From Kiloniellales bacterium (GTDB lineage Bacteria; Pseudomonadota; Alphaproteobacteria; Kiloniellales; JAKSDN01): a stretch of DNA of 64,000 nt. The DNA lies in assembly GCA_030064845.1 (NCBI GenBank), contig JASJEC010000004.1, forward strand, positions 62,001 through 126,000, written 5' to 3'. How positions within the stretch are numbered: the first letter of the stretch is position 1; each line of letters begins with the position of its first letter. The position numbers and the translations under genes are program-made. Positions 6,995 to 16,347 of the stretch are shown here, in pieces. Under the pieces are notes generated by a model. It searched no databases. It was given only the letters and a program-made list of their open reading frames with translations, and was not told the DNA's origin.

Positions 6995-7735
6995 ATGGAT
7001 TCCTTTACCACCCCAGTCAACGCGGCCGTCATCGGCGCGTCCGGCGGCATCGGCGGGGCTTTCGTCGAAGCTCTCGCCGCGAACCCGAAGGTCGCCCGCG
7101 TCGCCGCCTTCTCGCGCGCTGAGCGCGGCTTCGCGGACCCCAAGGTCACGGCCGGCCGCATCGACCTGGAAGACGAAGCGTCGATCGAGGCGGCCGCCCG
7201 CCAGGCGGAGCAGATCGGCGGCCGCTATCACCTCGTCATCGTCGCGACCGGCATCCTTCACGGCTCCGGCGGCCTGCAGCCGGAGAAGACCTGGCGCGCG
7301 CTCGACGCCGGCGCCATGGATCGGGTTTTCCGGCTGAACACCGTGGGTCCCGCGCTCGTCGCGAAGCACTTCCTGCCGCTGCTCGCCAAGGACGGCAAGT
7401 CGGTGTTCGCGGCGCTTTCGGCGCGGGTCGGCAGCATCGGCGACAACAGCCTGGGCGGCTGGCACGCTTACCGTGCCTCCAAGGCGGCGCTCAACATGCT
7501 GCTGAAGAACTTCGCCATCGAGCTCGCCCGGCGCAACGCCGGCGCCGTCTGCGTCGGCCTCCATCCGGGCACCGTCGACACGAGCCTGTCGCACCCCTTC
7601 CAGGGCGGCGTGCCGGCGGGCAAGCTCTTCTCGCCGGCCCAGTCGGCCGGCTACCTGCTGAACGTCCTGAACAGCGTCACGCCCGAGGACAGCGGCCGGA
7701 TCTTCGCCTGGGACGGCAAGCCGGTCCCCTACTAG
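6995..7735 (+). CDS. Short-chain dehydrogenase/reductase (CsgA/C-factor type)
   Basis: A 246-residue cytoplasmic Rossmann-fold oxidoreductase. The NAD(P)-binding motif GASGGIG lies at residues 14-20, and the catalytic residues are Ser141, Tyr158 and Lys162 (YRASK). The PGTVDTSLS segment is typical of the C-factor-like SDR group. The substrate is unknown. I take ATG 6995 as start because it gives the normal SDR N terminus; the frame is open further upstream but has no family sequence there. It is transcribed away from the peroxidase operon and converges on msrA. Confidence 0.88.
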   Translation: MDSFTTPVNAAVIGASGGIGGAFVEALAANPKVARVAAFSRAERGFADPKVTAGRIDLEDEASIEAAARQAEQIGGRYHLVIVATGILHGSGGLQPEKTWRALDAGAMDRVFRLNTVGPALVAKHFLPLLAKDGKSVFAALSARVGSIGDNSLGGWHAYRASKAALNMLLKNFAIELARRNAGAVCVGLHPGTVDTSLSHPFQGGVPAGKLFSPAQSAGYLLNVLNSVTPEDSGRIFAWDGKPVPY

Positions 7736-7742
7736 ACCCGGG

Positions 7743-7765
7743 CAAAAGCCGCGCTATTCCGCGGC
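7743..7765 (-). terminator. Rho-independent terminator of the msrBA unit
   Basis: On the minus strand, GCCGCG (7760-7765 complement) and CGCGGC form a six-base-pair G/C stem around GAATAG, followed at once by TTTTGC. The loop includes the msrA stop codon, so the terminator overlaps the end of the gene. The site lies in the 18-bp gap between the convergent SDR gene and msrA. Confidence 0.55.
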
Positions 7766-8278
7766 CGCCCGCTTCGGCAGCTTCCAGTTGGGCCGGGGGA
7801 AGTGGCAGGTGTAGCCGCCCGGGTTGCGCTCCAGGTAGTCCTGGTGTACCGGCTCGGCGTTCCAGAAATCGCCCGCCGCCACGACCTCGGTGACGACGAC
7901 GCCCGGCCACAGGCCCGAGGCCTCGACATCGGCGATGGTGTCGAGCGCGGTAGCCTTCTGCGCCTCCGAGTGCCAGAAGATGACCGAGCGGTACTGGCTG
8001 CCCAGGTCGTTGCCCTGGCGGTTCGGCGTGGTGGGGTCGTGGATCTGGAAGAAATACTCCAGGATCTCCCGGTAGGCCACCTTGGCCGGGTCGAATACGA
8101 TCTGGATCGCCTCGGCGTGCCCGGTACGGCCCGTCTTCACCTCGTTGTAGGTCGCGTTGGCGGTGACGCCGCCGCTGTAGCCGACCCGGGTCTCAAGCAC
8201 GCCGGGCAGGCGCCGGTAGAGGTCTTGCATGCCCCAGAAGCAGCCGCCCGCGAGGGTGGCCTTCTCGCTCGTCTCCAT
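7754..8278 (-). CDS. msrA: Peptide methionine-(S)-S-oxide reductase MsrA
   Basis: A 174-residue enzyme that reduces the S-epimer of methionine sulfoxide in proteins. The catalytic motif GCFWG places the nucleophile at Cys13, and GYSGG, YEVFDP-like [23 protein letters not shown] and QYRS complete the family pattern. A second Cys appears in GGYTCHF. It is one base downstream of msrB on the same strand, so the two epimer-specific repair enzymes are co-expressed. No signal peptide is seen, so it acts in the cytoplasm. Confidence 0.95.
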   Translation of the reverse strand: METSEKATLAGGCFWGMQDLYRRLPGVLETRVGYSGGVTANATYNEVKTGRTGHAEAIQIVFDPAKVAYREILEYFFQIHDPTTPNRQGNDLGSQYRSVIFWHSEAQKATALDTIADVEASGLWPGVVVTEVVAAGDFWNAEPVHQDYLERNPGGYTCHFPRPNWKLPKRAAAE

Positions 8279-8279
8279 G

Positions 8280-8726
8280 TCAGGACTCCTCGAAGAGATG
8301 TCGGTAATCGCCGTAGCCCTCGGCCTCCAGCCGGTCGGCCGGGATGAAGCGCAGGGCGGCGGAGTTGATGCAGTAGCGCAGGCCGGTCTCCGGCGGGCCG
8401 TCGGGGAAGACGTGCCCCAGGTGACTGTCGCCGTGCTTGGAGCGCACCTCGGTGCGGATCATGCCGTGGCTGGTGTCCTTGTGCTCAACCACGTTCGCCG
8501 GCTCGACAGGCCGGATGAAGCTGGGCCAGCCGCTGTGGCTTTCGAACTTGTCGCTCGAGGCGAAGAGCGGCTCGCCCGAGACCACATCGACGTAGAGGCC
8601 CGGCTCCTTATGGTCCCAGAAGGCGTTGCGGAACGGCGGCTCGGTGGCGTCCTGCTGGGTGACCGCGTAGGCCTCTGGCGTCAGGTTGGCGAGCGCCTCC
8701 TTGGTCTTGATGTAGGTCTTGGTCAT
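8280..8726 (-). CDS. msrB: Peptide methionine-(R)-S-oxide reductase MsrB, zinc-less type
   Basis: A 148-residue cytoplasmic reductase of the R-epimer of methionine sulfoxide. Family motifs present are [16 protein letters not shown] (54-70), [14 protein letters not shown] and RYCINSAAL with catalytic Cys119. The four zinc-binding cysteines of type-1 MsrB are absent: SGEPLF replaces CG..LF and RSKHGD replaces the second CxxC. It is therefore the metal-free type. It heads a two-gene unit with msrA. Confidence 0.95.
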   Translation of the reverse strand: MTKTYIKTKEALANLTPEAYAVTQQDATEPPFRNAFWDHKEPGLYVDVVSGEPLFASSDKFESHSGWPSFIRPVEPANVVEHKDTSHGMIRTEVRSKHGDSHLGHVFPDGPPETGLRYCINSAALRFIPADRLEAEGYGDYRHLFEES

Positions 8727-8779
8727 GACGGTCTCCAGTATTCGGACGGCCGAGCGAGGCCGACAGGTCCGTTAGAAGA

Positions 8780-8793
8780 GATCTGATCAGATC
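8780..8793. promoter_or_regulatory. 14-bp perfect palindrome upstream of msrB
   Basis: GATCTGATCAGATC reads identically on both strands. Its centre is about 60 bases upstream of the msrB start codon, in the gap between msrB and the HlyD-like gene. The position suits an operator for msrBA. I do not recognise a matching regulator. Confidence 0.35.
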
Positions 8794-8882
8794 CGGCGCT
8801 TTCAAGGGTTGAACACGAACTCGTGCGCCCGCCCGGCGACGTGCAGATCTGGGCCGGTGAACCCGATGTTCCCAACCTGGCG

Positions 8883-10085
8883 TCAGCGCCGTTCCGCGAT
8901 CAGCACGCCGTCCTCGACCCGGATGCCGGGATGCACCACGACGAGGTCGCCCTCATCGATGCCGTCGAGGATCTGGGCCTCGAGATCAGTCCGCTGGCCG
9001 AGGGTGACGCGGCGCAGGCGGGCGCGGCCGGCCTGCTCGACGAAGACGGCCCACTCTTGCCCGTCGCGGAACAGGGCGCTCAGCGGCACCTTGAGCACGT
9101 CCTCGCCCTGCCAGAGGACGACACGGATCTCGACTCGGTAGCCGTGACCGAGCCGCTGCCAGCGCTCCGCCGGGTCGGTGAAGTCCACGATCACGTTGAC
9201 GCGCTGCTCGTCGATCCCGAGGGCCGAGACCTTGGTAAAGCCGTAAGGCTCGACACGGTTCACCGTGCCCTTGAGCGGCTCGCCGCCCCAGCCCTCGATG
9301 ACCACGGCTTGCCCCGGCTCGACCTTGACCGCGTCGGTCGAGAGCAGGTCGGCGACGATCTCCAGGTCTCTCGGGTCGCCGATCTCGACAAGGGCCTCGC
9401 CGGCCTGAACCACCCCCTCGCTTTCGCGCAGCAGCCGCAGGACGCGGCCGGTCACGGGGGCCGTCACGTTGACGCAGGCACACTCCTCGACGGCGCGGGC
9501 GTCGACCGGCGAGACCAGGATGGCGCGGGCCTTCTGCAGTTCGAAGCGGCGCACCTCGAGCGCCGCCTTGGCGGTCTCCACCGAGGCCTTGCTGGTGCGG
9601 AAGATCCGCTCGGCGTCGTCGAGCGCACGCTCCGAGATGGTCCTGCGCTGGACCAGGCGGCGGGCCCGCTCCACCTCGGTCTCGGCGAAATCCAGCTCGG
9701 CCAGCGCCTTGTCGAGCTCCGCCTCGGCCAGGGTCTCGGCCGCCTCCGCGGCCCGCACTGCCGCCCTGGCCTCCGCCTCGCTGCGCAGATCGAGGAAGGC
9801 GGGGTCGACCGGCTGGATCCGGGCGACCACGGTCATGTCGGCGGTCACGGCGTCGCCGACGTCCCGGTCGATGCGCAGGAGCCGCCCTGCGACCGGCGCG
9901 GAGAGAACGAAGACATCGCGCACCCGGGTCTCGCCCTCGTCGCCGACCACGACCGTCAGCGCGCCCCGGGAGGCCGCCAGGAGGTCGACCGGCACGGGGC
10001 GCGGCCAGAACGCGTAGAACAGGCCGGCGGCCAGCGCGAAGCCGAGAACCGCCCAGATGAACAGCCGACGCCACCAGTGGTTCAT
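8883..10085 (-). CDS. HlyD/MacA-type periplasmic adaptor of an ABC efflux system
   Basis: The protein has 400 residues. One N-terminal membrane anchor (LFIWAVLGFALAAGLFYAFW) is followed by a lipoyl/barrel-sandwich half (VFVLSAPVAGRLLRI), a long charged coiled-coil hairpin (about residues 100-190, rich in EAEARAAVRAAEAAE-type repeats), the second lipoyl half (NVTAPVTGRVLRLL) and beta-barrel domains. Adaptors of this kind link an inner-membrane pump to an outer-membrane channel. It lies seven bases after the FtsX-type permease and completes an ATPase-permease-adaptor operon. No TolC-like gene is in the window. Confidence 0.9.
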   Translation of the reverse strand: MNHWWRRLFIWAVLGFALAAGLFYAFWPRPVPVDLLAASRGALTVVVGDEGETRVRDVFVLSAPVAGRLLRIDRDVGDAVTADMTVVARIQPVDPAFLDLRSEAEARAAVRAAEAAETLAEAELDKALAELDFAETEVERARRLVQRRTISERALDDAERIFRTSKASVETAKAALEVRRFELQKARAILVSPVDARAVEECACVNVTAPVTGRVLRLLRESEGVVQAGEALVEIGDPRDLEIVADLLSTDAVKVEPGQAVVIEGWGGEPLKGTVNRVEPYGFTKVSALGIDEQRVNVIVDFTDPAERWQRLGHGYRVEIRVVLWQGEDVLKVPLSALFRDGQEWAVFVEQAGRARLRRVTLGQRTDLEAQILDGIDEGDLVVVHPGIRVEDGVLIAERR

Positions 10086-10092
10086 GCCCGGG

Positions 10093-12456
10093 TCACTCCC
10101 GTGTCTTCAGGACGGCGATCAGGTCGAGATGGTCGACCCGACGGCGCACGAAGGCGGCCGAGACCAGCGCCGCCGCCAGGCCGATCACCACGGCCGTGCC
10201 GTAGGTCGAAGGCTCGATCACGAAGGCGATGCGGAACAGCTCGGTCGCGAAGCTGGCGGCGAACTGCCAGCTCAGGAAGTAGCCGATCGCGCAGCCGACC
10301 GGCAAGGCGGCCAGGGTCAAAAGCGCCAGCTCGCCGAGCAGTATGTAGGAGATCTCGGTCCGGCTGAACCCGAGCACGCGCAGCGTGGCGAGCTCCCGGC
10401 CCCTTTCCGACAGGGCGATGCGCGCCGAGTTGTAGACCACGCCGAAGGCGATGGTGCAGGCGAAGGTGACGAAGAAGGAGACGTAGATCAGCAGGGTCTC
10501 GCCGATCGTCTCGTAGAAGGTGTCTATCGCCGCCTGCCGCAGGATCACGCTCGAGACGTCGGGCAGGTCCTTCAGCTCGCGAAACAGCGCGGCCTGCTGC
10601 GCCACGTCGATCAGCAGGTGCACCTGCTCGACCCTGGGGCTCTCGCCCATCAGCCGGTGCAGCGCCGCGGGGTCCATGTAGGCCGGCATACCGATGTAGG
10701 TCTCGAACAGGCCGACGACCGGCAGCCGGCGGACCGGACGGCGCCCTTCCAGAACCGCGACCTCGACGAAGTCCCCGGGCCGGACCGCGAGCTTCTCGGC
10801 CAGCACCGTGGAGAGCACGAGGCCGTCCGGTGGCACGGTGACGATCCTTCCCGCGACGTCGTAGACGAGATTGAGCCGCGCGTCCCGCAGCACGCTGTGG
10901 ATCGCGCCGCGATGGGTCCGCGTCCCGGCGCGGAACTTCACCGCGACGCTCCGGCCGGGCTCGGCCGCCAGCACCCCCGGCATGTGCGCGAACTCGTTCA
11001 GGACCGTCGGCGACTGTGCCTCCACGAGGCCGACCGTCAGGTCCTGGCGCTGGGTGTCGATGAAGTAGGTCTCGACCAGGTGATCGATCGAGTCGAACCA
11101 CTGCAGCGAAGTGATCAGGACGCCGATCGCCATGCCGACGCTGATCGCTGTCACGAGCGAGCGGAACGGCCAGCGGAAGATCTGCCGCAGGATGATCCGG
11201 CTCGGCTGGTCGAGCGCCTGGAAGAGGCGAGTCCGGCTGATCGCCGAGCGGCGGTAGACCGGAGGTGCCGGCGGCCGCATGGCTTCGGCGGGCGGCAGGG
11301 CGACGGCGCGGCGGACCGCGGTCAGCGAGCCTAGGAGAGCGGCGCCCAGGCTGATCGCGCCGGCCACCAGGAAGACCCCCGGCGACGGCCGGAAATAGAG
11401 CACCGGAAAGCGATAGAGATCCGCGTAGATCTCGGTGTTCACGCGACCCAGCCAGGCGCCGGCGGCCCAGCCGATGGCAATGCCGATCGCGGACATGGCC
11501 AGGACCATCTTCGCGTAGTGCCAGCCGACCTCCAGATTACTGTAGCCGAAGGCTTTCATCAGGCCGATCTCGGCGCGCTCGGTGGCGATCAGCCGCGCGA
11601 GCACCATGTTCGAGAGAAAGGCGGCGACGGCGAGAAAGACCGGCGGCAGGATCGAGGCCATGCTCTTCAGTTGTTCGATCTCGTTCATCACGAACCAATT
11701 CGAGACCTGGTCGGCCCGTTCGAAGGCGCCGATGCCGCCGTAGCGGTCGAGCAGGGTGTCGAGGTGCTGGATCACGGTCTCCGTGCGCGCCCCGCGGAGC
11801 AGCGAAATCGAGACGTCGTTGAAGGCGCCGTCAAGGTCGTAGGCCGCCTCGAGCGCGTCCCGGCCCATCCAGATGACGCCGAAATGATCGTCGTCCGGCA
11901 GCAGCATGCCCGGGCCGATCGCGTAGATGTACTCCGGCGAGAGCGCCAGTCCTGCGATCGTCAGCCTCCGCTTGTGACCGTTCATCACGGCCTCGATCTG
12001 GTCGCCCGGCAGGAGGCCGTGGGCCTCGGCGAAGGGCTCGCTGACGATCACGTCGTCGGGCCGCGCGGGATCGATCCACCGGCCGGCGCGCAGCGCCAGA
12101 CGGTTGAGCAGGGGCGCGCCCGCCTCAGGCAGGGAGATCAGCTGACCGATGACCGGCTCCTCGAAGCCGGCGACGTCGAGCGTCGCCAGTTTGACGATCC
12201 GGGTCTCGGCCAGCTGTACGCCGGGGATCGCGGCGATGCGGTCGGCCAGCTTGCTGGGCGCGCGCTTGACGCTGGCGAAGACGTCGGCGAAGTGGTAGCG
12301 CTCGTAGTAGGCGGCCGCCGTATCGCTGAGCGCCTCGGTCGAGCTGAGCGACATGACCAGGACGGCGACGCCCGAGGCGATCACCAGGGCGACCGCCAGA
12401 ACCTGCCCGCGCAAGCGCCAGAGGTCTCTCACGAGCTTTCGGTTGAGCGCGAGCAT
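10093..12456 (-). CDS. FtsX/MacB-type ABC transporter permease, duplicated
   Basis: A large permease of 787 residues. It has an N-terminal membrane helix (GQVLAVALVIASGVAVLVM), a periplasmic core domain and an FtsX triple-helix unit (FLAVAAFLSNMVLARLIATERAEIGLMKAFGY). A second copy of the same layout follows (PFRSLVTAISVGMAIGVLITS, then FVTFACTIAFGVVYNSARIALSERGRELATLRVLGF). Such permeases do not carry solute through a pore; they transmit force from the ATPase to substrates on the periplasmic side. The gene sits seven bases from both the ATPase and adaptor genes. Confidence 0.9.
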   Translation of the reverse strand: MLALNRKLVRDLWRLRGQVLAVALVIASGVAVLVMSLSSTEALSDTAAAYYERYHFADVFASVKRAPSKLADRIAAIPGVQLAETRIVKLATLDVAGFEEPVIGQLISLPEAGAPLLNRLALRAGRWIDPARPDDVIVSEPFAEAHGLLPGDQIEAVMNGHKRRLTIAGLALSPEYIYAIGPGMLLPDDDHFGVIWMGRDALEAAYDLDGAFNDVSISLLRGARTETVIQHLDTLLDRYGGIGAFERADQVSNWFVMNEIEQLKSMASILPPVFLAVAAFLSNMVLARLIATERAEIGLMKAFGYSNLEVGWHYAKMVLAMSAIGIAIGWAAGAWLGRVNTEIYADLYRFPVLYFRPSPGVFLVAGAISLGAALLGSLTAVRRAVALPPAEAMRPPAPPVYRRSAISRTRLFQALDQPSRIILRQIFRWPFRSLVTAISVGMAIGVLITSLQWFDSIDHLVETYFIDTQRQDLTVGLVEAQSPTVLNEFAHMPGVLAAEPGRSVAVKFRAGTRTHRGAIHSVLRDARLNLVYDVAGRIVTVPPDGLVLSTVLAEKLAVRPGDFVEVAVLEGRRPVRRLPVVGLFETYIGMPAYMDPAALHRLMGESPRVEQVHLLIDVAQQAALFRELKDLPDVSSVILRQAAIDTFYETIGETLLIYVSFFVTFACTIAFGVVYNSARIALSERGRELATLRVLGFSRTEISYILLGELALLTLAALPVGCAIGYFLSWQFAASFATELFRIAFVIEPSTYGTAVVIGLAAALVSAAFVRRRVDHLDLIAVLKTRE

Positions 12457-12463
12457 GGCGGGG

Positions 12464-13177
12464 CTACCAGACCAGCTCGCGCGGCGGGCGCCGTTCGGCG
12501 TTCTCCCGGGCGTCGGCGATCCTGCCGTCGGCCAAGGCGATCACCCGGTGGGCCATGTCGGCGATCGCCCGGTTGTGGGTGATCAGAGCCGTGGTCGTGC
12601 CGAAGTCCCGGTTGACCCGGTCGATCGCCTCCAGAACGAGAATGCCTGTTTCGCTGTCCAGCGCGCCCGTCGGCTCGTCGCACAGTAGGATCTGGGGGCG
12701 CTTGGCGATCGCCCGGGCGATGGCGACTCGCTGCTGCTCGCCGCCGGAGAGCTGAGCGGGAAAGTGGTCGAGGCGGTCGCCGAGACCGACCAGATCGAGC
12801 GCGTCCTCCGGCGTTAGGGGGTCGGCGGCGATCTCGGTCACCAGGGCCACGTTCTCGCGGGCCGTCAGGCTCGGGATCAGGTTGTAGAACTGGAACACGA
12901 ACCCGACCCGCTGGCGGCGGTAGCGCGTCAGGGCCGCGTCGTCCTCGGCGCCCAGTTCCTGGCCGTCGAAGAAGACCCGTCCGCTGGTCGGGACGTCCAG
13001 GCCGCCCAGGATGTTCAGCAGGGTGGACTTGCCGCTGCCCGAGGGCCCCAGGAGGACGATCAGTTCCGACTCGACGAGGTCGAGATCCACGCCGCGCAGG
13101 GCGTGCACCTCGACCTTTCCGCTCACGTACACCTTGGTCAGGGACCGAGCGCTGATCGTGGCAAGCCTTTCGGCCAA
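12464..13177 (-). CDS. ABC transporter ATPase, MacB/LolD type
   Basis: A 237-residue nucleotide-binding protein with Walker [10 protein letters not shown] (44-52), signature LSGGEQQR, Walker B ILLCDEP and switch His in LITHNRAIA. The close match to the MacB/LolD/DevA group agrees with the FtsX-type permease and HlyD adaptor that follow within seven bases. It energises the efflux complex from the cytoplasm. The molybdate operon lies directly upstream, about 106 bases away, so read-through is possible. Confidence 0.92.
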   Translation of the reverse strand: MAERLATISARSLTKVYVSGKVEVHALRGVDLDLVESELIVLLGPSGSGKSTLLNILGGLDVPTSGRVFFDGQELGAEDDAALTRYRRQRVGFVFQFYNLIPSLTARENVALVTEIAADPLTPEDALDLVGLGDRLDHFPAQLSGGEQQRVAIARAIAKRPQILLCDEPTGALDSETGILVLEAIDRVNRDFGTTTALITHNRAIADMAHRVIALADGRIADARENAERRPPRELVW

Positions 13178-13283
13178 GTCCCACCTTCGATCGGCGGCAC
13201 GGGCGACACGCTGCCTGACGCCGACTCCCTTGCGGTCGAGACCCCTGCCTAGCCTCGGGCCGGCCGCAGGTCATTGACGTGGA

Positions 13284-14408
13284 TCAGGAACCGTCGGGCG
13301 CGGCCGGCCGCCGGTCCGTGCGCCGCCCGACCGCGTGGCGGTCGATGGCGACGGCCTTGACCAGGGCGTGGAGCCGGACGCCCGGCTCGATCGCCAGGTC
13401 GTGGCGGGACTTCGCGGTGATCCGGGCCCACAGGGGCGCGCCGCCCAGGTCGACCAGCACATCGACCAGGGGGCCGGCCTCCGCGCTGACCTCCTTGACC
13501 ACGCCGGGAAAGACGTTGAGCACGCTCGTGGCCTCGGGCGCCCGGCGCGCCAGAGTGACGTCGCGCGCGCGGATCCGGATGCGCAGCTCGGTGCCCGGCA
13601 CCAGGTCGAGCCGCGGCACCCGGAGTGTCCCGCTTGCGAAGGCCAGGTTGGTCAGCGCGAAGGTCTCGTCGTGGTCCACCACCTTGGCGTCGAGGACCGA
13701 GCCGGCCTCGTAGCGCCCGGTGAGTGGGCGGAGGTCCAGGCGGCTGGTCAGCTCGGGGACCGAGCCGACCGCCGCGACCCGGCCGTCGGAGATCAGCACC
13801 AAGGTCTCCGCCAGCCGAATGATCTCCTCCATCGCGTGGCTGATGTAGACGATGGGGATGTCGAGTTCCTCACCGAGCCGCTCGATGAAGGGCAGGACCT
13901 CCTCGCGCCGCGCCTGGTCGAGTGCGGCCAGGGGCTCGTCCATGATCAGCAGCCGCGGGTGCGCCAGCAGCGCGCGCCCGAGCGCGACCCGCTGCTTCTC
14001 GCCGCCCGAAAGGTCCCCGGGTCGGCGGTTCATCAGATGGCCAAGATCGAGCAACTCGACGATCTGCGCCGGCTCGACGTGGCGCTTGTCGCCGGGCACG
14101 CGCCGGTAGCCGTAGGTCAGGTTGCCGCGCACCTTCATGTGCGGAAACAGCCGGCCCTCCTGGAAGACATAGCCCAGCCGCCGCGCCTCGGGCGCCAGGT
14201 CGATGCCGCGCGCCGAGTCGAAGAGGACCTGGTCCCGGACCACGATGCGCCCGCTGTCCGGCCTGACCAGCCCGGCCAGCATGTTCGCCAAGCTGGTCTT
14301 GCCGGCGCCCGAGCGGCCGAAGAGGGCGATGACACCGGATGCCTCGCAGGCCAGCTCCATGTCCAGGGTGAAGCTCTCGAGGGACTTGCGGACTGAGACC
14401 TCGAGCAC
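13284..14408 (-). CDS. modC: Molybdate ABC transporter ATPase ModC
   Basis: The protein has 374 residues. The N-terminal ATPase has Walker A GRSGAGKTS (31-39), VFQEGRLFPHM, signature LSGGEKQR, Walker B LLIMDEP and IVYISHAMEE. The C-terminal part (about 235-360) has the MOP/TOBE pattern (SVLNVFPGVVKEV, LWARITAKSRHDL) that binds oxyanion and lets ModC sense molybdate. It powers molybdate import with ModB and ModA. It lies four bases after modB. The last 20 residues are basic and Pro/Ala-rich. Confidence 0.95.
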   Translation of the reverse strand: MLEVSVRKSLESFTLDMELACEASGVIALFGRSGAGKTSLANMLAGLVRPDSGRIVVRDQVLFDSARGIDLAPEARRLGYVFQEGRLFPHMKVRGNLTYGYRRVPGDKRHVEPAQIVELLDLGHLMNRRPGDLSGGEKQRVALGRALLAHPRLLIMDEPLAALDQARREEVLPFIERLGEELDIPIVYISHAMEEIIRLAETLVLISDGRVAAVGSVPELTSRLDLRPLTGRYEAGSVLDAKVVDHDETFALTNLAFASGTLRVPRLDLVPGTELRIRIRARDVTLARRAPEATSVLNVFPGVVKEVSAEAGPLVDVLVDLGGAPLWARITAKSRHDLAIEPGVRLHALVKAVAIDRHAVGRRTDRRPAAPDGS

Positions 14409-14412
14409 GGCG

Positions 14413-15105
14413 CTAGCTCCCCAAGCGGCGCTGCAGCCGCCGCGCCAGGGCCTCCGAGGCCGCCAGGGACGCCAGCGCGAGGATCACGGCGATCACGGCC
14501 AGGCGCAGGGCCGGGGCCTCACCGCCGGGGCTCTGGATCACGCTGAACAGGGCGATCGGCAGGGTGCGCGTCTCGCCGGGGATGTTCGAGACGAAGGTGA
14601 TGGTGGCGCCGAACTCGCCCAGGCTGCGGGCGAAGGCGAGGATGACCCCGGCCAGGATGCCGGGCGCCATAAGCGGCAGGGTCACCGTCGTGAATACTTC
14701 GACAGGGCCGGCGCCCAGCGTCCGCGCGGCGGCCTCGAGGCGCCGGTCGACCGCCTCGAGCGACAGGCGCATGGCGCGGACCATCAGAGGGAAGGCCATG
14801 ACCGCCGCCGCCAGGGCCGCGCCCTCCCAGGTGAAGGCCAGGGTGATGCCGAAGGTCTCGTAGAGCCACGCGCCGAGCGGGCCGTTGCGGCCGAGCAGCA
14901 CCAAGAGCAGGTAGCCGACCACGACCGGCGGCAGGACCAGCGGCAGATGGACCAGCCCGTTCAGCAGACCCTTGCCGTAGAACTCGCGGCGCGCCAGGAG
15001 CCAGGCGACCAGGAGCCCGAAGGGCAGAGAGGCGGAAGCGCTCAGCACGGCGACGCGCAGGCTCAGCGACAGGGCCTCGCGCTCCAGCGCCGTCAGCTCC
15101 CACAT
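14413..15105 (-). CDS. modB: Molybdate ABC transporter permease ModB
   Basis: A 230-residue inner-membrane permease with five to six helices and the EAA loop LEAAARTLGAGPVEVF that docks onto the ATPase. LLVAWLLARREFYGK and VLPPVVVGYLLLVLLG are typical of ModB/CysT permeases. It lies between modA and modC with gaps of only five and four bases, so the three are co-transcribed. No ModE gene is seen nearby. Confidence 0.95.
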   Translation of the reverse strand: MWELTALEREALSLSLRVAVLSASASLPFGLLVAWLLARREFYGKGLLNGLVHLPLVLPPVVVGYLLLVLLGRNGPLGAWLYETFGITLAFTWEGAALAAAVMAFPLMVRAMRLSLEAVDRRLEAAARTLGAGPVEVFTTVTLPLMAPGILAGVILAFARSLGEFGATITFVSNIPGETRTLPIALFSVIQSPGGEAPALRLAVIAVILALASLAASEALARRLQRRLGS

Positions 15106-15110
15106 CGCGG

Positions 15111-15917
15111 TCAGCCGCCGCCGGTGGGTGTTGCGAAGCCGTGCGCGCGAAACGTCGCCTGGGCGGTTTCGCCCTGGAGGAAGCGCGCGAAGGCCAGCGT
15201 GGCCGGCGATCCGCGGCCGCGGACGACCGCCAGGGGATAGGCGATCGCCGGGTGGCTGTCGGCCGGGAACAGGCCGACCAGGCGCACGGTCTTGCGGCCC
15301 TGGGCATCGCTCCGGTAGACGATCCCGGCCACGGCCTCGCCGCGCTCGACCAGCGCCAGGGCGGCCCGCACGCTGGCGGCGCGCGCCGTCCGGTCCGCCA
15401 GGTCCTGCCAGATGCCGAGCGAGGTCAGGGCGGCCTGGCCGTATACCCCGGCGGGGACGTGCGCGGGATCGCCCATGGCGAGGCGGCCGCCGCCGACCGC
15501 GGCGAGCAGACTGCGGCCGTCGTCGAGCGCCGGCCGCAGGTCGCTGTTCGCCGGCACGATCAGCGCGAGGCGGTTGGAAAGCAGGTCGACCCGGCTCGCC
15601 GGCTCAATTGCTTCCCGGCTGTCGAGATAGTCCATCCAGGCCGTGCTTGCGGAGAGGAAGAGGTCGGCCGGCGCGCCCTGGGTGATCTGCTTGGCCAGGG
15701 TGGAGGAGGCGGCGAAGACCGTGCGCACCGTCACCGCTTCGCCGCGCTCCTGGGCCGCCGCCTCGAAGGCGAGGGCGGCGTCGCTCAGGGCGTCGGCGGT
15801 GCTGGCGGCGGCGAAGACCGTGATCTGCTCGGCCGCGGCCTGCCGCGCGACGAGGCAGGCCAGGAACAGTCCCAGAATGACGAGCCTCGCGGCGGCCGGG
15901 AGCCTCGGCGTTGGCAC
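15111..15917 (-). CDS. modA: Molybdate-binding periplasmic protein ModA
   Basis: A 268-residue binding protein. A signal peptide (LVILGLFLACLVARQAAAE) precedes ITVFAAASTADAL, and ASSTLAKQITQGAPADLFLSA follows; Ser and backbone contacts in these segments coordinate molybdate or tungstate in the family. GIVYRSDA and AIAYPLAVV lie near the C terminus. It delivers molybdate for cofactor synthesis. It starts three bases after hisI ends, so it belongs to the metC-hisI-modABC run. Confidence 0.95.
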   Translation of the reverse strand: MPTPRLPAAARLVILGLFLACLVARQAAAEQITVFAAASTADALSDAALAFEAAAQERGEAVTVRTVFAASSTLAKQITQGAPADLFLSASTAWMDYLDSREAIEPASRVDLLSNRLALIVPANSDLRPALDDGRSLLAAVGGGRLAMGDPAHVPAGVYGQAALTSLGIWQDLADRTARAASVRAALALVERGEAVAGIVYRSDAQGRKTVRLVGLFPADSHPAIAYPLAVVRGRGSPATLAFARFLQGETAQATFRAHGFATPTGGG

Positions 15918-15920
15918 GGC

Positions 15921-16325
15921 TCAGGCGCCGTAGAGGTCCGCCGGATCGACCGCGACCGGGAGGATCTCCTTGAGCTCGCCGTCATCGAGCTGAAGATAGA
16001 AGCAGCTTCGGCGCCCGGTATGGCAGGCCACGCCGGTCTGGTCGACCAGCAGCAGCAGGGTGTCGCCGTCGCAGTCGATCCGGAGGTCGATCAGCCTCTG
16101 CACCTGGCCGGAACGCTCGCCCTTGCGCCACAGCCCGGCGCGCGAGCGGGACCAGTAGCAGACCTGGCCGGTGCTGAGCGTCTCGGCCAGCGCCTCGCGG
16201 TTCATCCAGGCCATCATCAGGACCTCGCCGCTGTCGTGCTGCTGGGCGATCGCGGGGACCAGGCCGTCGGCGCCGGTCCGCAGCGCGGCCTCGAGGTCGG
16301 CGGGCAGCTCGGGCTGGCTTGTCAT
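15921..16325 (-). CDS. hisI: Phosphoribosyl-AMP cyclohydrolase HisI
   Basis: A 134-residue enzyme for the third step of histidine synthesis, opening the adenine ring of PR-AMP. The family pattern is complete: MMAWMN, CYWSRSR, DLRIDCDGDTLLLLVDQ and ACHTGRRSCFY, with the metal-binding aspartates and zinc cysteines. It is the cyclohydrolase only, with no HisE domain. The location between metC and modA is unusual, because other his genes are absent from the window. Confidence 0.95.
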   Translation of the reverse strand: MTSQPELPADLEAALRTGADGLVPAIAQQHDSGEVLMMAWMNREALAETLSTGQVCYWSRSRAGLWRKGERSGQVQRLIDLRIDCDGDTLLLLVDQTGVACHTGRRSCFYLQLDDGELKEILPVAVDPADLYGA

Positions 16326-16347
16326 GCTTCCTCCTCCCGGCCCGGCC

